A stretch of 64,000 nucleotides of DNA from Fodinibacter sp963763015 (GTDB taxonomy: Bacteria > Actinomycetota > Actinomycetes > Actinomycetales > Dermatophilaceae). The position numbers and the translations under genes were made by a program. The first letter of the stretch is position 1. The number at the start of each line of letters is the position of its first letter. The notes beneath the pieces were generated by a model. It made no database searches. It was given only the letters and a program-made list of their open reading frames with translations, and had not been told where the DNA came from. This document shows positions 31,419 to 40,673 of this stretch, piece after piece. The stretch spans positions 558,001 through 622,000 of the forward strand of contig CAVXML010000011.1 of the NCBI GenBank assembly GCA_963763015.1. The letters are read 5' to 3'.

Positions 31419-32786
31419 GTGACGCCCACGATCGAAGCCGACTACCTCGTGGTGGGAGCCGGTGCCATGGGAATGGCTTTCACCGATTCGCTCACCGGCC
31501 ATGCCGAGGTGAGGGTGGCCCTGGTCGACCGCCGACACAGCGTCAGCGGGCACTGGCTCGAGGCGTACCCCTTCGTCCGACTGCATCAGGCCTCTGCGTT
31601 CTATGGCGTTGCGTCGACCCTGCTCGGCAGCGGCGAGCTACAGCAGCACGGGCCCGAGGAGGGCCTACAGGAGCGGGCCTCGCAGGCGGAGATCTGCCTC
31701 TACTACGCACGGGTGCTCGACGACATGACCGAGTCGGGCAAGGTCGAGTTCTTCCCCAACTGCGAATACATCGGCGACCACACTGTTGCCTCGCGAATCT
31801 CGGGTAGGCGTTTCGAGGTGTCCGAGCGATGCCGGATCGTCGACGCCCGCTACCTGGCTCCCAGCATCCCCGCGGAAATGCCGCCCCCGTTCGACGTCGC
31901 CGTGGACGCCCGAGTGCTGCCCGTGAACAACCTCGCCAGACTGGAGGAGACGCCCAGCCAGTACGTCATCGCCGGGTCGGGCAAGACAGCGACCGATGCG
32001 TGCATCTGGCTTCTCTCCCGCGGCGTGGACCCCGACGCGATCTGCTGGGTGCGCCCCCGCGATCCGTGGATGATGAACCGCGCCGTGGTCCAGCCGGATC
32101 CCGCGATCTTCCTCGCCATGGCCGCCGACACGATGCAGGCAGCCCAGCAGGCGACCTCTCTCAACGACCTGTTCCTGCGGCTGGAGGATGCCGGCATCAT
32201 GCTGCGCATCGACCGCACCGTCACGCCGACGATGGCCAAGACCCCCACGCTCGCGACGTGGGAGCTCGGTCAGCTGCGCACCGTGGAGAACGTCGTGCGA
32301 CGAGGTCACGTCCAGGGCGTCGACCGGGGGAGGCTCACCTTCTCCGACGGATCCGTCGCCATCGCGGACGACGCACTTGTGGTGCACTGCGCCGCGGACG
32401 GCCTGAAGTACCCACCGCTGGTCCCCGTCTGGGGCGCCGAGACGATCACCTTGCAGCCGATCAGGGCCGGGTTCCCCTGCTTCGGTGCGGCACTGGTCGG
32501 TTACGTCGAGGGGACCCGCGAGGACCCCGACGAGAAGAACCGCCTCTGCCCGCCCTCGCCGTACGGCAACTCCATGGCGGAGTGGGCGCGGATGAACGTC
32601 TTGGGCACCCAGGCCGCGATGTCCTTCTCGGCCGAGCCCGACATCAAGGAATGGGCCGACCAAGTCGCGCTCAACCCTGCTCGGACCCCACCCGGACATC
32701 CCCGATCGGCGGCACTCGACGCCGCGCGCGAACGCCTGGCGACCTACACCCCTCCCGGGCTGGCCAGGCTCACTGAGCTGATGTGA
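31419..32786 (+). CDS. FAD/NAD(P)-binding monooxygenase-like oxidoreductase
   Basis: A 455-residue two-dinucleotide-domain flavoprotein. The N-terminal FAD loop is ADYLVVGAGAMGMAFTDSL with the acidic end VDRRHSVSGHWLEAYP. A second Rossmann loop for NAD(P) is YVIAGSGKTATDACIWLLSRG. A C-terminal ALVVHCAADGLKYPPLVP is the GD-box-like FAD region. The order fits class B-type monooxygenases or L-lysine/ornithine-hydroxylase-like proteins, but the FxGxxxHxxxW signature is not obvious, so the reaction is open. The GTG at 31419 is chosen at the start of the conserved region, 6 bases after a CACCGT box; an ATG at 31383 would add 12 residues. Confidence 0.83.
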   Translation: MTPTIEADYLVVGAGAMGMAFTDSLTGHAEVRVALVDRRHSVSGHWLEAYPFVRLHQASAFYGVASTLLGSGELQQHGPEEGLQERASQAEICLYYARVLDDMTESGKVEFFPNCEYIGDHTVASRISGRRFEVSERCRIVDARYLAPSIPAEMPPPFDVAVDARVLPVNNLARLEETPSQYVIAGSGKTATDACIWLLSRGVDPDAICWVRPRDPWMMNRAVVQPDPAIFLAMAADTMQAAQQATSLNDLFLRLEDAGIMLRIDRTVTPTMAKTPTLATWELGQLRTVENVVRRGHVQGVDRGRLTFSDGSVAIADDALVVHCAADGLKYPPLVPVWGAETITLQPIRAGFPCFGAALVGYVEGTREDPDEKNRLCPPSPYGNSMAEWARMNVLGTQAAMSFSAEPDIKEWADQVALNPARTPPGHPRSAALDAARERLATYTPPGLARLTELM

Positions 32787-32984
32787 CCGGATCCGCCGGC
32801 CAGATCCGTGAGGCTCTGTGCCGCGCAGGTGGCAGCACCGAGCCCTGGTCCAGCTTTGGTGATCGGGGAGAGCGCGGCGCGAACGGCAGTCCCCTCCTGC
32901 GTTGAGCACGAGCCACCCATTGGTGAGTTCGCGGATGCAGTTGGCGTTCACCGCAATGCCGTCGCCGGCCGGCCAGCGCGGGAG

Positions 32985-32990
32985 TAGGCT
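32985..32990 (+). promoter_or_regulatory. Leaderless-type -10 box
   Basis: TAGGCT ends 7 bases before ATG 32998, with no ribosome site. Confidence 0.5.
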
Positions 32991-32997
32991 CTGCGAC

Positions 32998-33345
32998 ATG
33001 AGCGAGTCAGGGGAGCCGTACCAAGCCACAGCCGTCGTCGGCGATTCGGCGACGTGCACAGGCAACCAGTGCCACTTCACGTTTCCGACGGTTCCCGCCG
33101 GGAAGCGACTGCTGATCACGAGTGTTTCGGCCCAGCTCGGCCCGAGCTACAACCCCATCACCCTGGAAGGCAACGGAGTGTCGTACTTCGTGACCAAGAC
33201 CCACCCCGACCTCAGCTATCTGGCCGCGCCGGTCACCCTTTACTACGAGGCCGGAAGCACTCCCACAGCGCGTGTCTTCGCACCCGACGCCACACAACAC
33301 ACGTCTCTGATCATCACGCTCGTCGGCGAGCTCCACGCCGTGTAG
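32998..33345 (+). CDS. Hypothetical beta-sandwich-like protein
   Basis: A 115-residue protein (MSESGEPYQATAVVGDSATC...). It is strand-rich throughout, with Cys in SATCTGNQCHFTF, PAGKRLLITSVSAQLG and a C-terminal HTSLIITLVGEL. There is no signal peptide despite the extracellular-looking composition. I do not recognise a family. It is probably leaderless and monocistronic and lies tail-to-tail with mobA. Confidence 0.6.
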   Translation: MSESGEPYQATAVVGDSATCTGNQCHFTFPTVPAGKRLLITSVSAQLGPSYNPITLEGNGVSYFVTKTHPDLSYLAAPVTLYYEAGSTPTARVFAPDATQHTSLIITLVGELHAV

Positions 33346-33423
33346 CGGGGGCGCACGTGGCGTGGACTACTGGTCGGACGTGATCGCCGACCGTCCACCG
33401 CTCGCGTCACCGCGGTGACCCGG

Positions 33424-33996
33424 TCACCCGTCGGCGCCGTTGAGCGCTTCGAGGTCGCTGCTCGTGTCGACGTCGTGCGCCGCTCGGCCCTCCACCGACA
33501 CCACGCCGTGCGGCAACGCCAGCAGCAGCTTTGCCGGCCGGTCCCGGCCGGAATGTGGCAGGGCTTCCCGGACAGCCGCCACGCGATAGGCGGCGAACAG
33601 AGGATTTTCGTGCCCCGAGTCGTCCCGCGCAACGACGGCTTCGACTCTTGGCGGCTGCGTCCGCAGCGCCGCCACGAGGTCGGTGGCGGCCGCGCCGGCA
33701 TACGGCATGTCACCGGCAACCACCACCACGAACTCGGTTCGCACGAGGGCGAGTCCCGCCTCGATCCCGGCCAGCGGACCGCCACCGGGCGGGTCCTCCG
33801 ACGTCCACCTGACCGGGCGAACGGTCGGCCGCTCCGCGCCCACGACGACAACGGGCCAGTGAGGCGGCAGCGACCCCAGAAGGTGCTCGAGCACCGTCGT
33901 GCCGCGCAGGGGAGCGACCAGCTTGTCGGAGCCGAAGCGCCTCGACTCGCCGCCGGCGAGCACCAGCGCGGTGACCACCTCGGGGCCGGTGTTCAC
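33424..33996 (-). CDS. mobA: Molybdenum cofactor guanylyltransferase-like NTP transferase
   Basis: A 190-residue nucleotidyltransferase. The NTP-binding signature ALVLAGGESRRFGSDKL is exact for MobA, followed by DPPGGGPLAGIEAGL and the metal-binding Asp in VVVAGDMPYAG. MobA attaches GMP to molybdopterin to make the bis-MGD cofactor; MocA or related transferases share the fold, so the precise nucleotide is inferred. The GTG start overlaps the RarD stop by 4 bases, making it the last gene of the Kor-RarD-MobA run. Confidence 0.85.
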   Translation of the reverse strand: MNTGPEVVTALVLAGGESRRFGSDKLVAPLRGTTVLEHLLGSLPPHWPVVVVGAERPTVRPVRWTSEDPPGGGPLAGIEAGLALVRTEFVVVVAGDMPYAGAAATDLVAALRTQPPRVEAVVARDDSGHENPLFAAYRVAAVREALPHSGRDRPAKLLLALPHGVVSVEGRAAHDVDTSSDLEALNGADG

Positions 33997-35006
33997 GGGC
34001 AGGGCTCCGCCACCTGTGGCACGGCTCGGGCATCCTCGGCGCGGGTGTCGGCACCCGCGGTGCGGGCCTCGGCCCGCGCGCTGCGGGCCCCTCGAGCGGC
34101 GAGCAGCGAGTCCACGGTCACGAGGGCGACGGCCACCCAGACGATGCCGAAGCCGACCCAGAGCCGCCCGCTCACCTGCTCACCGAGCACGACGACGCCG
34201 ACGAGCAGCTGGAGGAGCGGGGTGATGAACTGGATGAGGCCGACTGTCACCAGCGGGATGCGCCGCGCCGCCGCCGCGAACAGCAGCAACGGAACGGCGG
34301 TGACGACCCCGGCGAGCACGAGCAGAGTCGTGTGCGCCGGGCCGTGCCCTGCGAAGGTCGTGTCACCGCTCGCCCCGAGCAGGAGCAGGATCGCCACCGC
34401 GACCGGCCCGAGCACCGCGGTCTCGGCCGCGAGCGAGTGCATCGCGTCGAGGCTCGCGCCCACCTTCTTCTTGACCAGGCCGTAGAGGCCGAAGGACACC
34501 GCCAGGCTGAGCGGGATCCACGGGATGACGCCGCCGGCGACCGCGAGGTAGACCGACGCCGCCGCGCCCACCGCGACCGCCGCCCACTGCAGCGGCCGGA
34601 GCCGCTCGCCGAGCACGATGACCCCCAGCGCCACCGTGACGACGGGGTTGAGGAAGTAGCCGAGGGCCGCCTCGTACGTGCGGCCCGTCAGCACGGCGAG
34701 GACGTAGATCACCCAGTTCCCAGCGATGAGGAGCGCCGCGGCACTGATGCCCACCACGAGCCGTCTCCGCGAGACGAAGGGGCGGATCCACCCGAAGTCC
34801 CGCCTCAGGAGGAGCACCAAGGCGCAGACCGCGAGGGTCCACAGGATGCGGTGGGCCAGGATCTCCCAGGCGCCGGACGGCTCCAGGGAGGCGAAGTACA
34901 GCGGAAAGAGCCCCCAGATGCCGTACGCGAGCAAGCCGTACGCCGTACCGCGCCGTACCTCCGCCTCGCTCCCGCCGCCGGCACTCGCCGGGGGCGGCGG
35001 CGTCAC
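33993..35006 (-). CDS. rarD: EamA/RarD-family permease
   Basis: A 337-residue transporter with ten hydrophobic helices and two EamA halves. The opening GTAYGLLAYGIWGLFPLYFA and WEILAHRILWTLAVCALVL are typical of RarD, the chloramphenicol-sensitivity-type permease; YEAALGYFLNPVVTVALGVI is the conserved helix 3-4 region. The substrate is unknown. The C-terminal ~30 residues are a hydrophilic Arg/Ala tail. It starts with GTG at 35006, overlapping the korB stop by 4 bases, and is co-translated with the oxidoreductase genes, although no functional link is known. Confidence 0.88.
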   Translation of the reverse strand: MTPPPPASAGGGSEAEVRRGTAYGLLAYGIWGLFPLYFASLEPSGAWEILAHRILWTLAVCALVLLLRRDFGWIRPFVSRRRLVVGISAAALLIAGNWVIYVLAVLTGRTYEAALGYFLNPVVTVALGVIVLGERLRPLQWAAVAVGAAASVYLAVAGGVIPWIPLSLAVSFGLYGLVKKKVGASLDAMHSLAAETAVLGPVAVAILLLLGASGDTTFAGHGPAHTTLLVLAGVVTAVPLLLFAAAARRIPLVTVGLIQFITPLLQLLVGVVVLGEQVSGRLWVGFGIVWVAVALVTVDSLLAARGARSARAEARTAGADTRAEDARAVPQVAEPCP

Positions 35007-36100
35007 TCGACGGTCCAGGTGTCGCGTCCCCGGAGGAGCTCGCGAAGGTCGTCGTCGTCGGCCGGGCCACCGGCCCGCTCGACCGCCGCCGTCACCTGGT
35101 CGCGCACGAGGTCGTCATAGGTGGGGCGGGACACCTGGCGGAAGATGCCCATCGGCACGTGGGTCATCTCGGGGCTGTCCAGGCGCGACAGCTGGAAGGC
35201 CTGCGACGGGTCGTCGAGCGACGGGTCGTGGACGACCACGGCACCGGCCTCACCGGTGGCGGCCTCGGTCTCGGCGATGAACTTCATGACGCCGGATCCC
35301 TTGCGGACGAGCACCTTGCGGTCGCCCTCGGCGCCGACCGTGACCGCCTCGCCCGAGCGGAGGCGGACGATGCGGGCCTCCTGCTGGCTGCGGTCCTTGA
35401 GCACCTCGAACGCCCCGTCGTTGAAGATCGGGCAGTTCTGGTAGATCTCGACGAGCGCGGTGCCGCGGTGCTCGGCGGCGGCCTTGAGGATGCCGGTGAG
35501 CTCGCCACGGTCGCTCTCCATCGCCCGCGCGACGAACGTTGCCTCGGCGCCCAAGGCGAGCGACACCGGGTTGAACGGCGTGTCCACGGAGCCGGCCGGC
35601 GTCGACTTGGTGACCTGCCCGACCCGCGAGGTGGGCGAGTACTGGCCCTTCGTGAGGCCGTAGATCTGGTTGTTGAACAACAGGATCGTCATGTTGACGT
35701 TGCGGCGGAGAGCATGGATGAGGTGGTTCCCGCCGATCGACAGCGCGTCCCCGTCGCCGGTGACGACCCACACCGACAGGTCGGGGCGGCTGGTCGCCAG
35801 CCCGGTCGCGATCGCCGGCGCCCGGCCGTGGATCGAGTGCATGCCGTAGGTGTCGAGGTAGTACGGGAAGCGGGACGAGCAGCCGATGCCGGAGACGAAG
35901 ACGATGTTCTCGCGCTTCAGGCCGAGCTCGGGCAGGAACGACTGCACGGCGGCGAGGATGACGTAGTCGCCGCACCCGGGGCACCAGCGCACCTCCTGGT
36001 CGGAGGTGAAGTCGCGCTTGGTCTGCTTCCCGGCGTCGGGCGCCAGCTGTGGCACCGAGCGGAGCCCGTCGGCCGGCATCCCGATGTCGATGGTGGTCAC
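35003..36100 (-). CDS. korB: 2-oxoacid:ferredoxin oxidoreductase beta subunit
   Basis: A 365-residue TPP-binding subunit. CPGCGDY (Cys40 and Cys43) begins the [4Fe-4S]/TPP domain. The TPP/Mg signature lies at about residues 114-148 (VTGDGDALSIGGNHLIHALR, then ILLFNNQIYGLTKGQ). This is the KorB type that, with KorA, oxidises 2-oxoglutarate to succinyl-CoA and reduces ferredoxin, and it replaces or supplements the 2-oxoglutarate dehydrogenase complex in many actinomycetes. GTG 36100 overlaps the korA stop (GTGA). The reduced ferredoxin could feed the nearby complex I lacking its NADH module (inference). Confidence 0.93.
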   Translation of the reverse strand: MTTIDIGMPADGLRSVPQLAPDAGKQTKRDFTSDQEVRWCPGCGDYVILAAVQSFLPELGLKRENIVFVSGIGCSSRFPYYLDTYGMHSIHGRAPAIATGLATSRPDLSVWVVTGDGDALSIGGNHLIHALRRNVNMTILLFNNQIYGLTKGQYSPTSRVGQVTKSTPAGSVDTPFNPVSLALGAEATFVARAMESDRGELTGILKAAAEHRGTALVEIYQNCPIFNDGAFEVLKDRSQQEARIVRLRSGEAVTVGAEGDRKVLVRKGSGVMKFIAETEAATGEAGAVVVHDPSLDDPSQAFQLSRLDSPEMTHVPMGIFRQVSRPTYDDLVRDQVTAAVERAGGPADDDDLRELLRGRDTWTVE

Positions 36101-37962
36101 GAGAGCTCCTCGAGGGTGGTGGAGATGACGTCGGCGAGCTCGACCGTCGAGAACGGCAGGCCGCGCACCGACGTGTGCGAACGGACGTCGACGAGGAACT
36201 CGCCGCGCAGCAGGAGGGCGAGCTGTCCGAGGTTCATCTCGGGTACGACGACCCGGTCGTAGTCGCGCAGCAGCTTGCCGAGGTTCGCCGGGAACGGGTT
36301 GATGCTCGTGAGGTGCGCACGGGCGACGGCGTGCCCGGCGTTGCGCACCACCCGGGTCGCGGCAGCGATGGGACCGTAGGTGGACCCCCAGCCGAGGACG
36401 AGCACGCGGGCCACGCCGCTGGGGTCGTCGACGTCGAGGTCGGGCACCACGATGCCGTCGACCTTCGCCTGGCGCAGCCGGGTCATGCGGTCGTGGTTGT
36501 CCGGGTCGTAGGAGATGTTGCCGGTGACGTCGGCCTTCTCGATGCCGCCGATGCGGTGCTCGAGGCCGGGGGTTCCCGGCACCGCCCAGGGGCGGGCGAG
36601 CGTCTCGTCGTCGCGCAGGAACGGGTGGAAGACCGGCTCGCCCTTGGCGTCGGTGGCGTTGGGCTGGTCGGCGAAGCGGACGTGCAGGTCGGGGAGGTCC
36701 TCGACGGCCGGGACGCTCCAGGGCTCGGAGCCGTTGGCCAGGTAGCCGTCGGAGAGCAGGAACACCGGGGTGCGGTACGTCGTCGCGATGTGCACGGCAT
36801 CCATCGCGGCGCGGAAGCAGTCGGCCGGGGTCTGCGGCGCGATGATCGGCACCGGCGACTCGCCGTTGCGCCCGAACATCGCCTGCAACAGGTCGGCCTG
36901 CTCGGTCTTGGTCGGCAGCCCGGTCGAGGGACCGCCGCGCTGGACGTCGACGATGATCAGCGGCAGCTCGAGCGAGACGGCCAGGCCGATGGTCTCCGAC
37001 TTGAGCGCGACGCCCGGACCCGAGGTCGTCGTCACGCCGATGGCGCCACCGAAGCTGGCACCGAGGGCGATGCCGATGCCGGCGATCTCGTCCTCAGCCT
37101 GGAGGGTCGTGACGCCGTGCTGCTTGAGCGCGGCGAGGGCGTGGAGGATGTCGGATGCCGGGGTGATGGGGTACGAGCCGAGCACCAGCGGGAGCCCGGC
37201 CCGGTGCGCCGCCGCCACGAGACCGAGCGCGAGGGCGGTGTTGCCCGTGACGTTGCGGTAGGTGCCGGGGGGCATCGCGGCAGGGGCGACGACGAACGAG
37301 GAGGCGAAGTCCTCCGTGGTCTCGCCGTAGTTCCAGCCGGCCCGCAGGGCGGCGAGGTTCGCCGCCAGGATGTCGGGACGAGAGCCGAACTTCTTCGTGA
37401 GGAACGCCTCGGTTCCCGCGGTCGGTCGGGTGTACATCCAGGAGAGGAGCCCGAGCGCGAACATGTTCTTCGCCCGTTCCTTCTCCTTGCGGGTCAGGCC
37501 TTCGAAGCCAGCGAGCGCCTCGACAGTGATCGAGGTCAGCGCGACGGGGTGCACGTGGAAGGACTCCAGCGTGCCGTCGTCGACCGGGTTCGTCGTGTAG
37601 CCGACCTTCGCGAGGTTGCGTGGAGTGAACTCGTCGGTGTTGACGATGATCGTCGCGCCACGGGGGACGTCGCCGAGGTTGGCCTTGAGCGCGGCCGGGT
37701 TCATCGCCACCAGCACGTCGGGGGCGTCGCCGGGGGTGAGCACGTCGTGGTCGGCGAAGTGGAGCTGGAAGCTGGAGACGCCCGGGAGGGTGCCCTGCGG
37801 TGCGCGGATCTCGGCCGGGAAGTTGGGCAGGGTCGAGAGGTCGTTGCCCAGGGCCGCGGTGTCGGACGTGAAGCGGTCGCCCGTGAGCTGCATCCCGTCA
37901 CCGGAGTCGCCGGCGAAGCGGATGACAACGCGGTCGAGCGTGTGGACCGTCTTGCTGCTCAC
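36097..37962 (-). CDS. korA: 2-oxoacid:ferredoxin oxidoreductase gamma-alpha fusion subunit
   Basis: A 621-residue subunit in which the gamma domain (about 1-190: RVVIRFAGDSGDGMQLTGDR, FPAEIRAPQGTLPGVSSFQL) is fused ahead of the alpha/pyrimidine domain (about 215-621: LGSYPITPASDILHALAALK, TTSGPGVALKSETIGLAVSL, VDVQRGGPSTGLPTKTEQAD). This is the standard actinobacterial KorA. The C-terminal transketolase-like domain ends near LRGEFLVDVRSHTSVRG. The GTG start is preceded by AGGGTGA. It heads a four-gene unit with 4-base overlaps throughout. Confidence 0.94.
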   Translation of the reverse strand: MSSKTVHTLDRVVIRFAGDSGDGMQLTGDRFTSDTAALGNDLSTLPNFPAEIRAPQGTLPGVSSFQLHFADHDVLTPGDAPDVLVAMNPAALKANLGDVPRGATIIVNTDEFTPRNLAKVGYTTNPVDDGTLESFHVHPVALTSITVEALAGFEGLTRKEKERAKNMFALGLLSWMYTRPTAGTEAFLTKKFGSRPDILAANLAALRAGWNYGETTEDFASSFVVAPAAMPPGTYRNVTGNTALALGLVAAAHRAGLPLVLGSYPITPASDILHALAALKQHGVTTLQAEDEIAGIGIALGASFGGAIGVTTTSGPGVALKSETIGLAVSLELPLIIVDVQRGGPSTGLPTKTEQADLLQAMFGRNGESPVPIIAPQTPADCFRAAMDAVHIATTYRTPVFLLSDGYLANGSEPWSVPAVEDLPDLHVRFADQPNATDAKGEPVFHPFLRDDETLARPWAVPGTPGLEHRIGGIEKADVTGNISYDPDNHDRMTRLRQAKVDGIVVPDLDVDDPSGVARVLVLGWGSTYGPIAAATRVVRNAGHAVARAHLTSINPFPANLGKLLRDYDRVVVPEMNLGQLALLLRGEFLVDVRSHTSVRGLPFSTVELADVISTTLEELS

Positions 37963-38159
37963 AATTCACCCTGCAGGTCGGCGGGAGTGTCTGGTGCTGC
38001 GCCACCGGTGTGCCACCGGGGCAGCATTGTTCATCGTACGTCGCGCAGCGGTGTCCGTTTCTCCTGTCCACGCAGGTACAGACGGTGGAACGGGCGGGAT
38101 GCCGCAGATATGCCCGCATGGGCTGTGGATGACCGCGGATCGGTGTCGGTGGACATCAG

Positions 38160-38165
38160 TACGAT
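38160..38165 (+). promoter_or_regulatory. Leaderless-type -10 box
   Basis: TACGAT ends 6 bases before ATG 38172, with no ribosome site. Confidence 0.5.
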
Positions 38166-38171
38166 TACGTC

Positions 38172-39619
38172 ATGGCAGGGGGACCGCACGCGCAGGTGGT
38201 GACGACCGAATCGGATGCCGGGGTGCCGGTCGCGCCGTCGTCGTGGGTCGCCGAGTTCCGCTGGCGCCTCGCGGCGGTGGACCCGCGGTCGCTGACTGAC
38301 CGGGAGCGGGTGGAGCTCGTCGCCCAGCTCGAGCGGCTGAAGGCGACGGCGTCGGCGACGCAGGCCCGCTCCGTGCACGCGCTGTCCGAGTCGCGGCCGG
38401 TGAGCGCTCCCAGGGATGCCGTGCGGTCGGTGGGGTCGGAGGTGGCGCTTGCACGGCGCGAGTCCCCGAGCCTGGGCGACCGGTTCGTCCGGGTCAGCCG
38501 GGCGCTGGTGATGGAGCTCCCGTGCACGCTGGCGGCGCTCGACAAGGGTGTGATCGGTGAACGTCACGCGGTGGAGGTGGTGCAGCAGTCCGCGATGCTG
38601 TCGGCAGGGGACCGGGCCGAGCTGGACCGCCGGCTCGGGCCCGTGCTGGCCCGGCTGACGCCACAGGGCGCCGGGCGGGCCGCGCGCCGGGTCGCTGCGG
38701 AGCTCGACGCGGCGTCGGTGGTCGCGCGCCTGGAGCGGGCGGCACGGTCGCGCCGGGTGAGTGTGCGCCCGGCCGCAGACGGGATGGCCTACCTCAGCAT
38801 CCTGGCGCCGCGGCACGAGGCCGTCGGGGCGTACGCCGCACTGCGCGCCCATGCGGGCGGGGTGGTCGGGGGCCAGCGCCACGAGGAGCCGGCCGACGGG
38901 CGGGGCGTGGGAGCCGTGATGGCCGACACCGCCACGCGGCTGCTGTCCGGGCGCGCGGTGGGACAGGTGCAACCGGTGGAGGTGCACCTCGTGATGACCG
39001 ATCGGGCGCTGCTCGGCGTCGGGAACCCCGGGCGGTCGCAGTCGGAGCCGGCGCGGATCCCCGGACACGGATCGGTGCCGGCACCGGTCGCCCGCGCCTG
39101 GGTGCGCAACGCCGATGACGGGTCGGTCTGGCTCCGGCGGCTGTTCACCACCCCGGACGGCCGGGACCTGGTCGGCATGGAGTCACGCCGGCGGCTGTTC
39201 ACGGGGCTGCTGCGCCGCATGCTGGTGCTGCGCGACGACGTGTGCCCACACCGTGGTGCGATGCGCCGATCGCCCACGCCGACCACACGCGCGGCTCGCG
39301 ACGCGGGGCCACCGACTTCGCGAACGGCTCGGGCACGTGCGCCCGGTGCAACCACGTCAAGGAGGCCCCCGGCTGGCGGAGGCTCGTCGTCAGGGAGACC
39401 GAGGGCCGGGTGATCGACGTGCGGACGCCGGTGGGGCTCACCACGGTCCAGTCGCCGCCGCTGCTCGGCTGGGGCAGCGTGGTGGCGACCAGCGACCTGG
39501 GCTGCCGGGGCGGCCCGCCTCGCTCCCTGCACGACGCCTGGCCCCTACCCGGGGACCACGTCGGCCCTGCCGGTCACGTCGGCCACGTCCGCCAGATCGG
39601 CCGCGCCGGCCGCGCCTGA
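38172..39619 (+). pseudogene. DUF222/HNH endonuclease-type gene with a frameshift
   Basis: The first ~356 codons (to RRMLVLRDDVC) are the DUF222 (13E12-type) helical domain that precedes HNH nucleases in actinomycetes. The HNH part lies in the -1 frame: TPWCDAPIAHADHTRGSRRG, then ANGSGTCARCNHVKE, with the paired Cys and the His/Asn of the HNH site intact, ending at 39619. The break is at about 39,243, where one missing base would rejoin C-R-TPWCDAP. The frame-0 product would end at 39413 without an HNH site. A sequencing error is also possible because the rest looks functional. These repeated genes often vary between strains. Confidence 0.8.
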
Positions 39620-39668
39620 CGAGCCACCTCGAGCGTGAGCTGTGCCGCCTCCTCCTGTGAGGGCTGGC

Positions 39669-40187
39669 TCAGGGAGTGCGTGCCGTGACCCCGGCGCCAT
39701 CGGTCCCGAGCCGGTGCTCGATGTCGGTGAAGCCGGCCCGGGCGAGGTTCGTGGCGACGGGGTCGAGCACGCGGGCGCGCAGGCGCGAGGCCTGCGGTCC
39801 GTCGGTGCCGAAGCACACGGCGAGACGGCCACCCGGCACGAGGGCGCGGCGCAGGGCTGCGAGCTCGGCGGCGGCATCCGAGGTCCAGAAGACGTTGACG
39901 TCCACCGAGAAGACGACGTCGAACGCCTGCTCCGGCAGGTCGGCGTCGGCCAGGGCGCTCGTGAGCACCGACAGCCGGCCGGCGCGCACGAGGTCGGTGC
40001 ACGAGGCGGAGATCCGCGCGGTCGCCGTCGGGGAGCGGTCCAGGGCGACGAGGTGACCGGTGATGAGCGCCTCACCCACGAGACGTGCGGAGGCGCCCGA
40101 GCCGCCCCCGATCTCGAGCACCCGGTCGTCCGGCCGCAGGGCGAGCAGCCCGACGGCCCACACCACTCGTGGAGGAGCAGCCCGCAT
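39669..40187 (-). CDS. Class I SAM-dependent methyltransferase
   Basis: A 172-residue Rossmann methyltransferase. Motif I for SAM is VLEIGGGSGASARLVG, the acidic ribose contact is in VALDRSPTA, then LPEQAFDVVFSVDVNVFW (motif II/IV) and ALVPGGRLAVCF (motif III). The substrate is unknown. I start at MRAAPPRVVWAV (40187); a longer frame from 40274 would overlap the nuoA start and has no support. It is divergent from nuoA across 85 bases. Confidence 0.82.
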   Translation of the reverse strand: MRAAPPRVVWAVGLLALRPDDRVLEIGGGSGASARLVGEALITGHLVALDRSPTATARISASCTDLVRAGRLSVLTSALADADLPEQAFDVVFSVDVNVFWTSDAAAELAALRRALVPGGRLAVCFGTDGPQASRLRARVLDPVATNLARAGFTDIEHRLGTDGAGVTARTP

Positions 40188-40259
40188 GGTCCCAGCACAG
40201 CACAGCGTCGCCGCCGTCACCTGTCCACCCGGCGAACGCCGCCTGTCCACGCAGCGCAC

Positions 40260-40265
40260 TACGCT
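40260..40265 (+). promoter_or_regulatory. Leaderless-type -10 box for nuoA
   Basis: TACGCT ends 7 bases before the nuoA ATG at 40273; no ribosome site is present. Confidence 0.55.
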
Positions 40266-40272
40266 GGCCGGC

Positions 40273-40635
40273 ATGGAGGGCTACGCCGCGGCAGCGGCCG
40301 TCGTGCTCGCCGGCGTTCTCCTCGTGACCGCCGCCATGGTGGCGCGACGCCTCCTCGCACCCCGGGCCGTCACCGAGGCGGGGCTGCGCACCTACGAGTC
40401 CGGGGTCGACCCCGTCGGTGCCGGATGGGCACAGAGCCAGATCCGCTACATCACGTTCGCGTTCCTGTACGTCGTGTTCGCCGTGGACGCGGTCTACCTC
40501 TTCCCTTGGGCGCTCGTCATCCGTGACCCGGGACTGGGCGCGGCCTCGCTGCTCGAGGTCGTGATCTTCGTGGGCGTCATCCTCGTCGGGCTCCTCCACG
40601 CCGGCCGCAGGGGTCTCCTGCGGTGGACGCCCTGA
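40273..40635 (+). CDS. nuoA: NADH-quinone oxidoreductase subunit A
   Basis: A 120-residue subunit with three membrane helices. The highly conserved loop YESGVDPVGAGWAQSQIRYI, followed by FAFLYVVFAVDAVYLFPWAL, identifies NuoA (ND3), which lies near the quinone pocket at the membrane/peripheral arm junction. The ATG is directly downstream of a -10 box, so nuoA appears to be its own leaderless start. nuoB does not follow: a 5.8-kb block of unrelated genes separates them, which is unusual because nuoA and nuoB are normally adjacent. Confidence 0.92.
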   Translation: MEGYAAAAAVVLAGVLLVTAAMVARRLLAPRAVTEAGLRTYESGVDPVGAGWAQSQIRYITFAFLYVVFAVDAVYLFPWALVIRDPGLGAASLLEVVIFVGVILVGLLHAGRRGLLRWTP

Positions 40636-40673
40636 CGCCAAGCGCCGCACGCGAATCTGGTCGGCCCGACACA

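Noticed and set aside
36049..38202. 717-codon plus-strand frame opposite korA
   Set aside because: It is the antisense shadow of korA; the sense strand has complete family motifs and the antisense product is Gly/Arg/Asp-rich with none.
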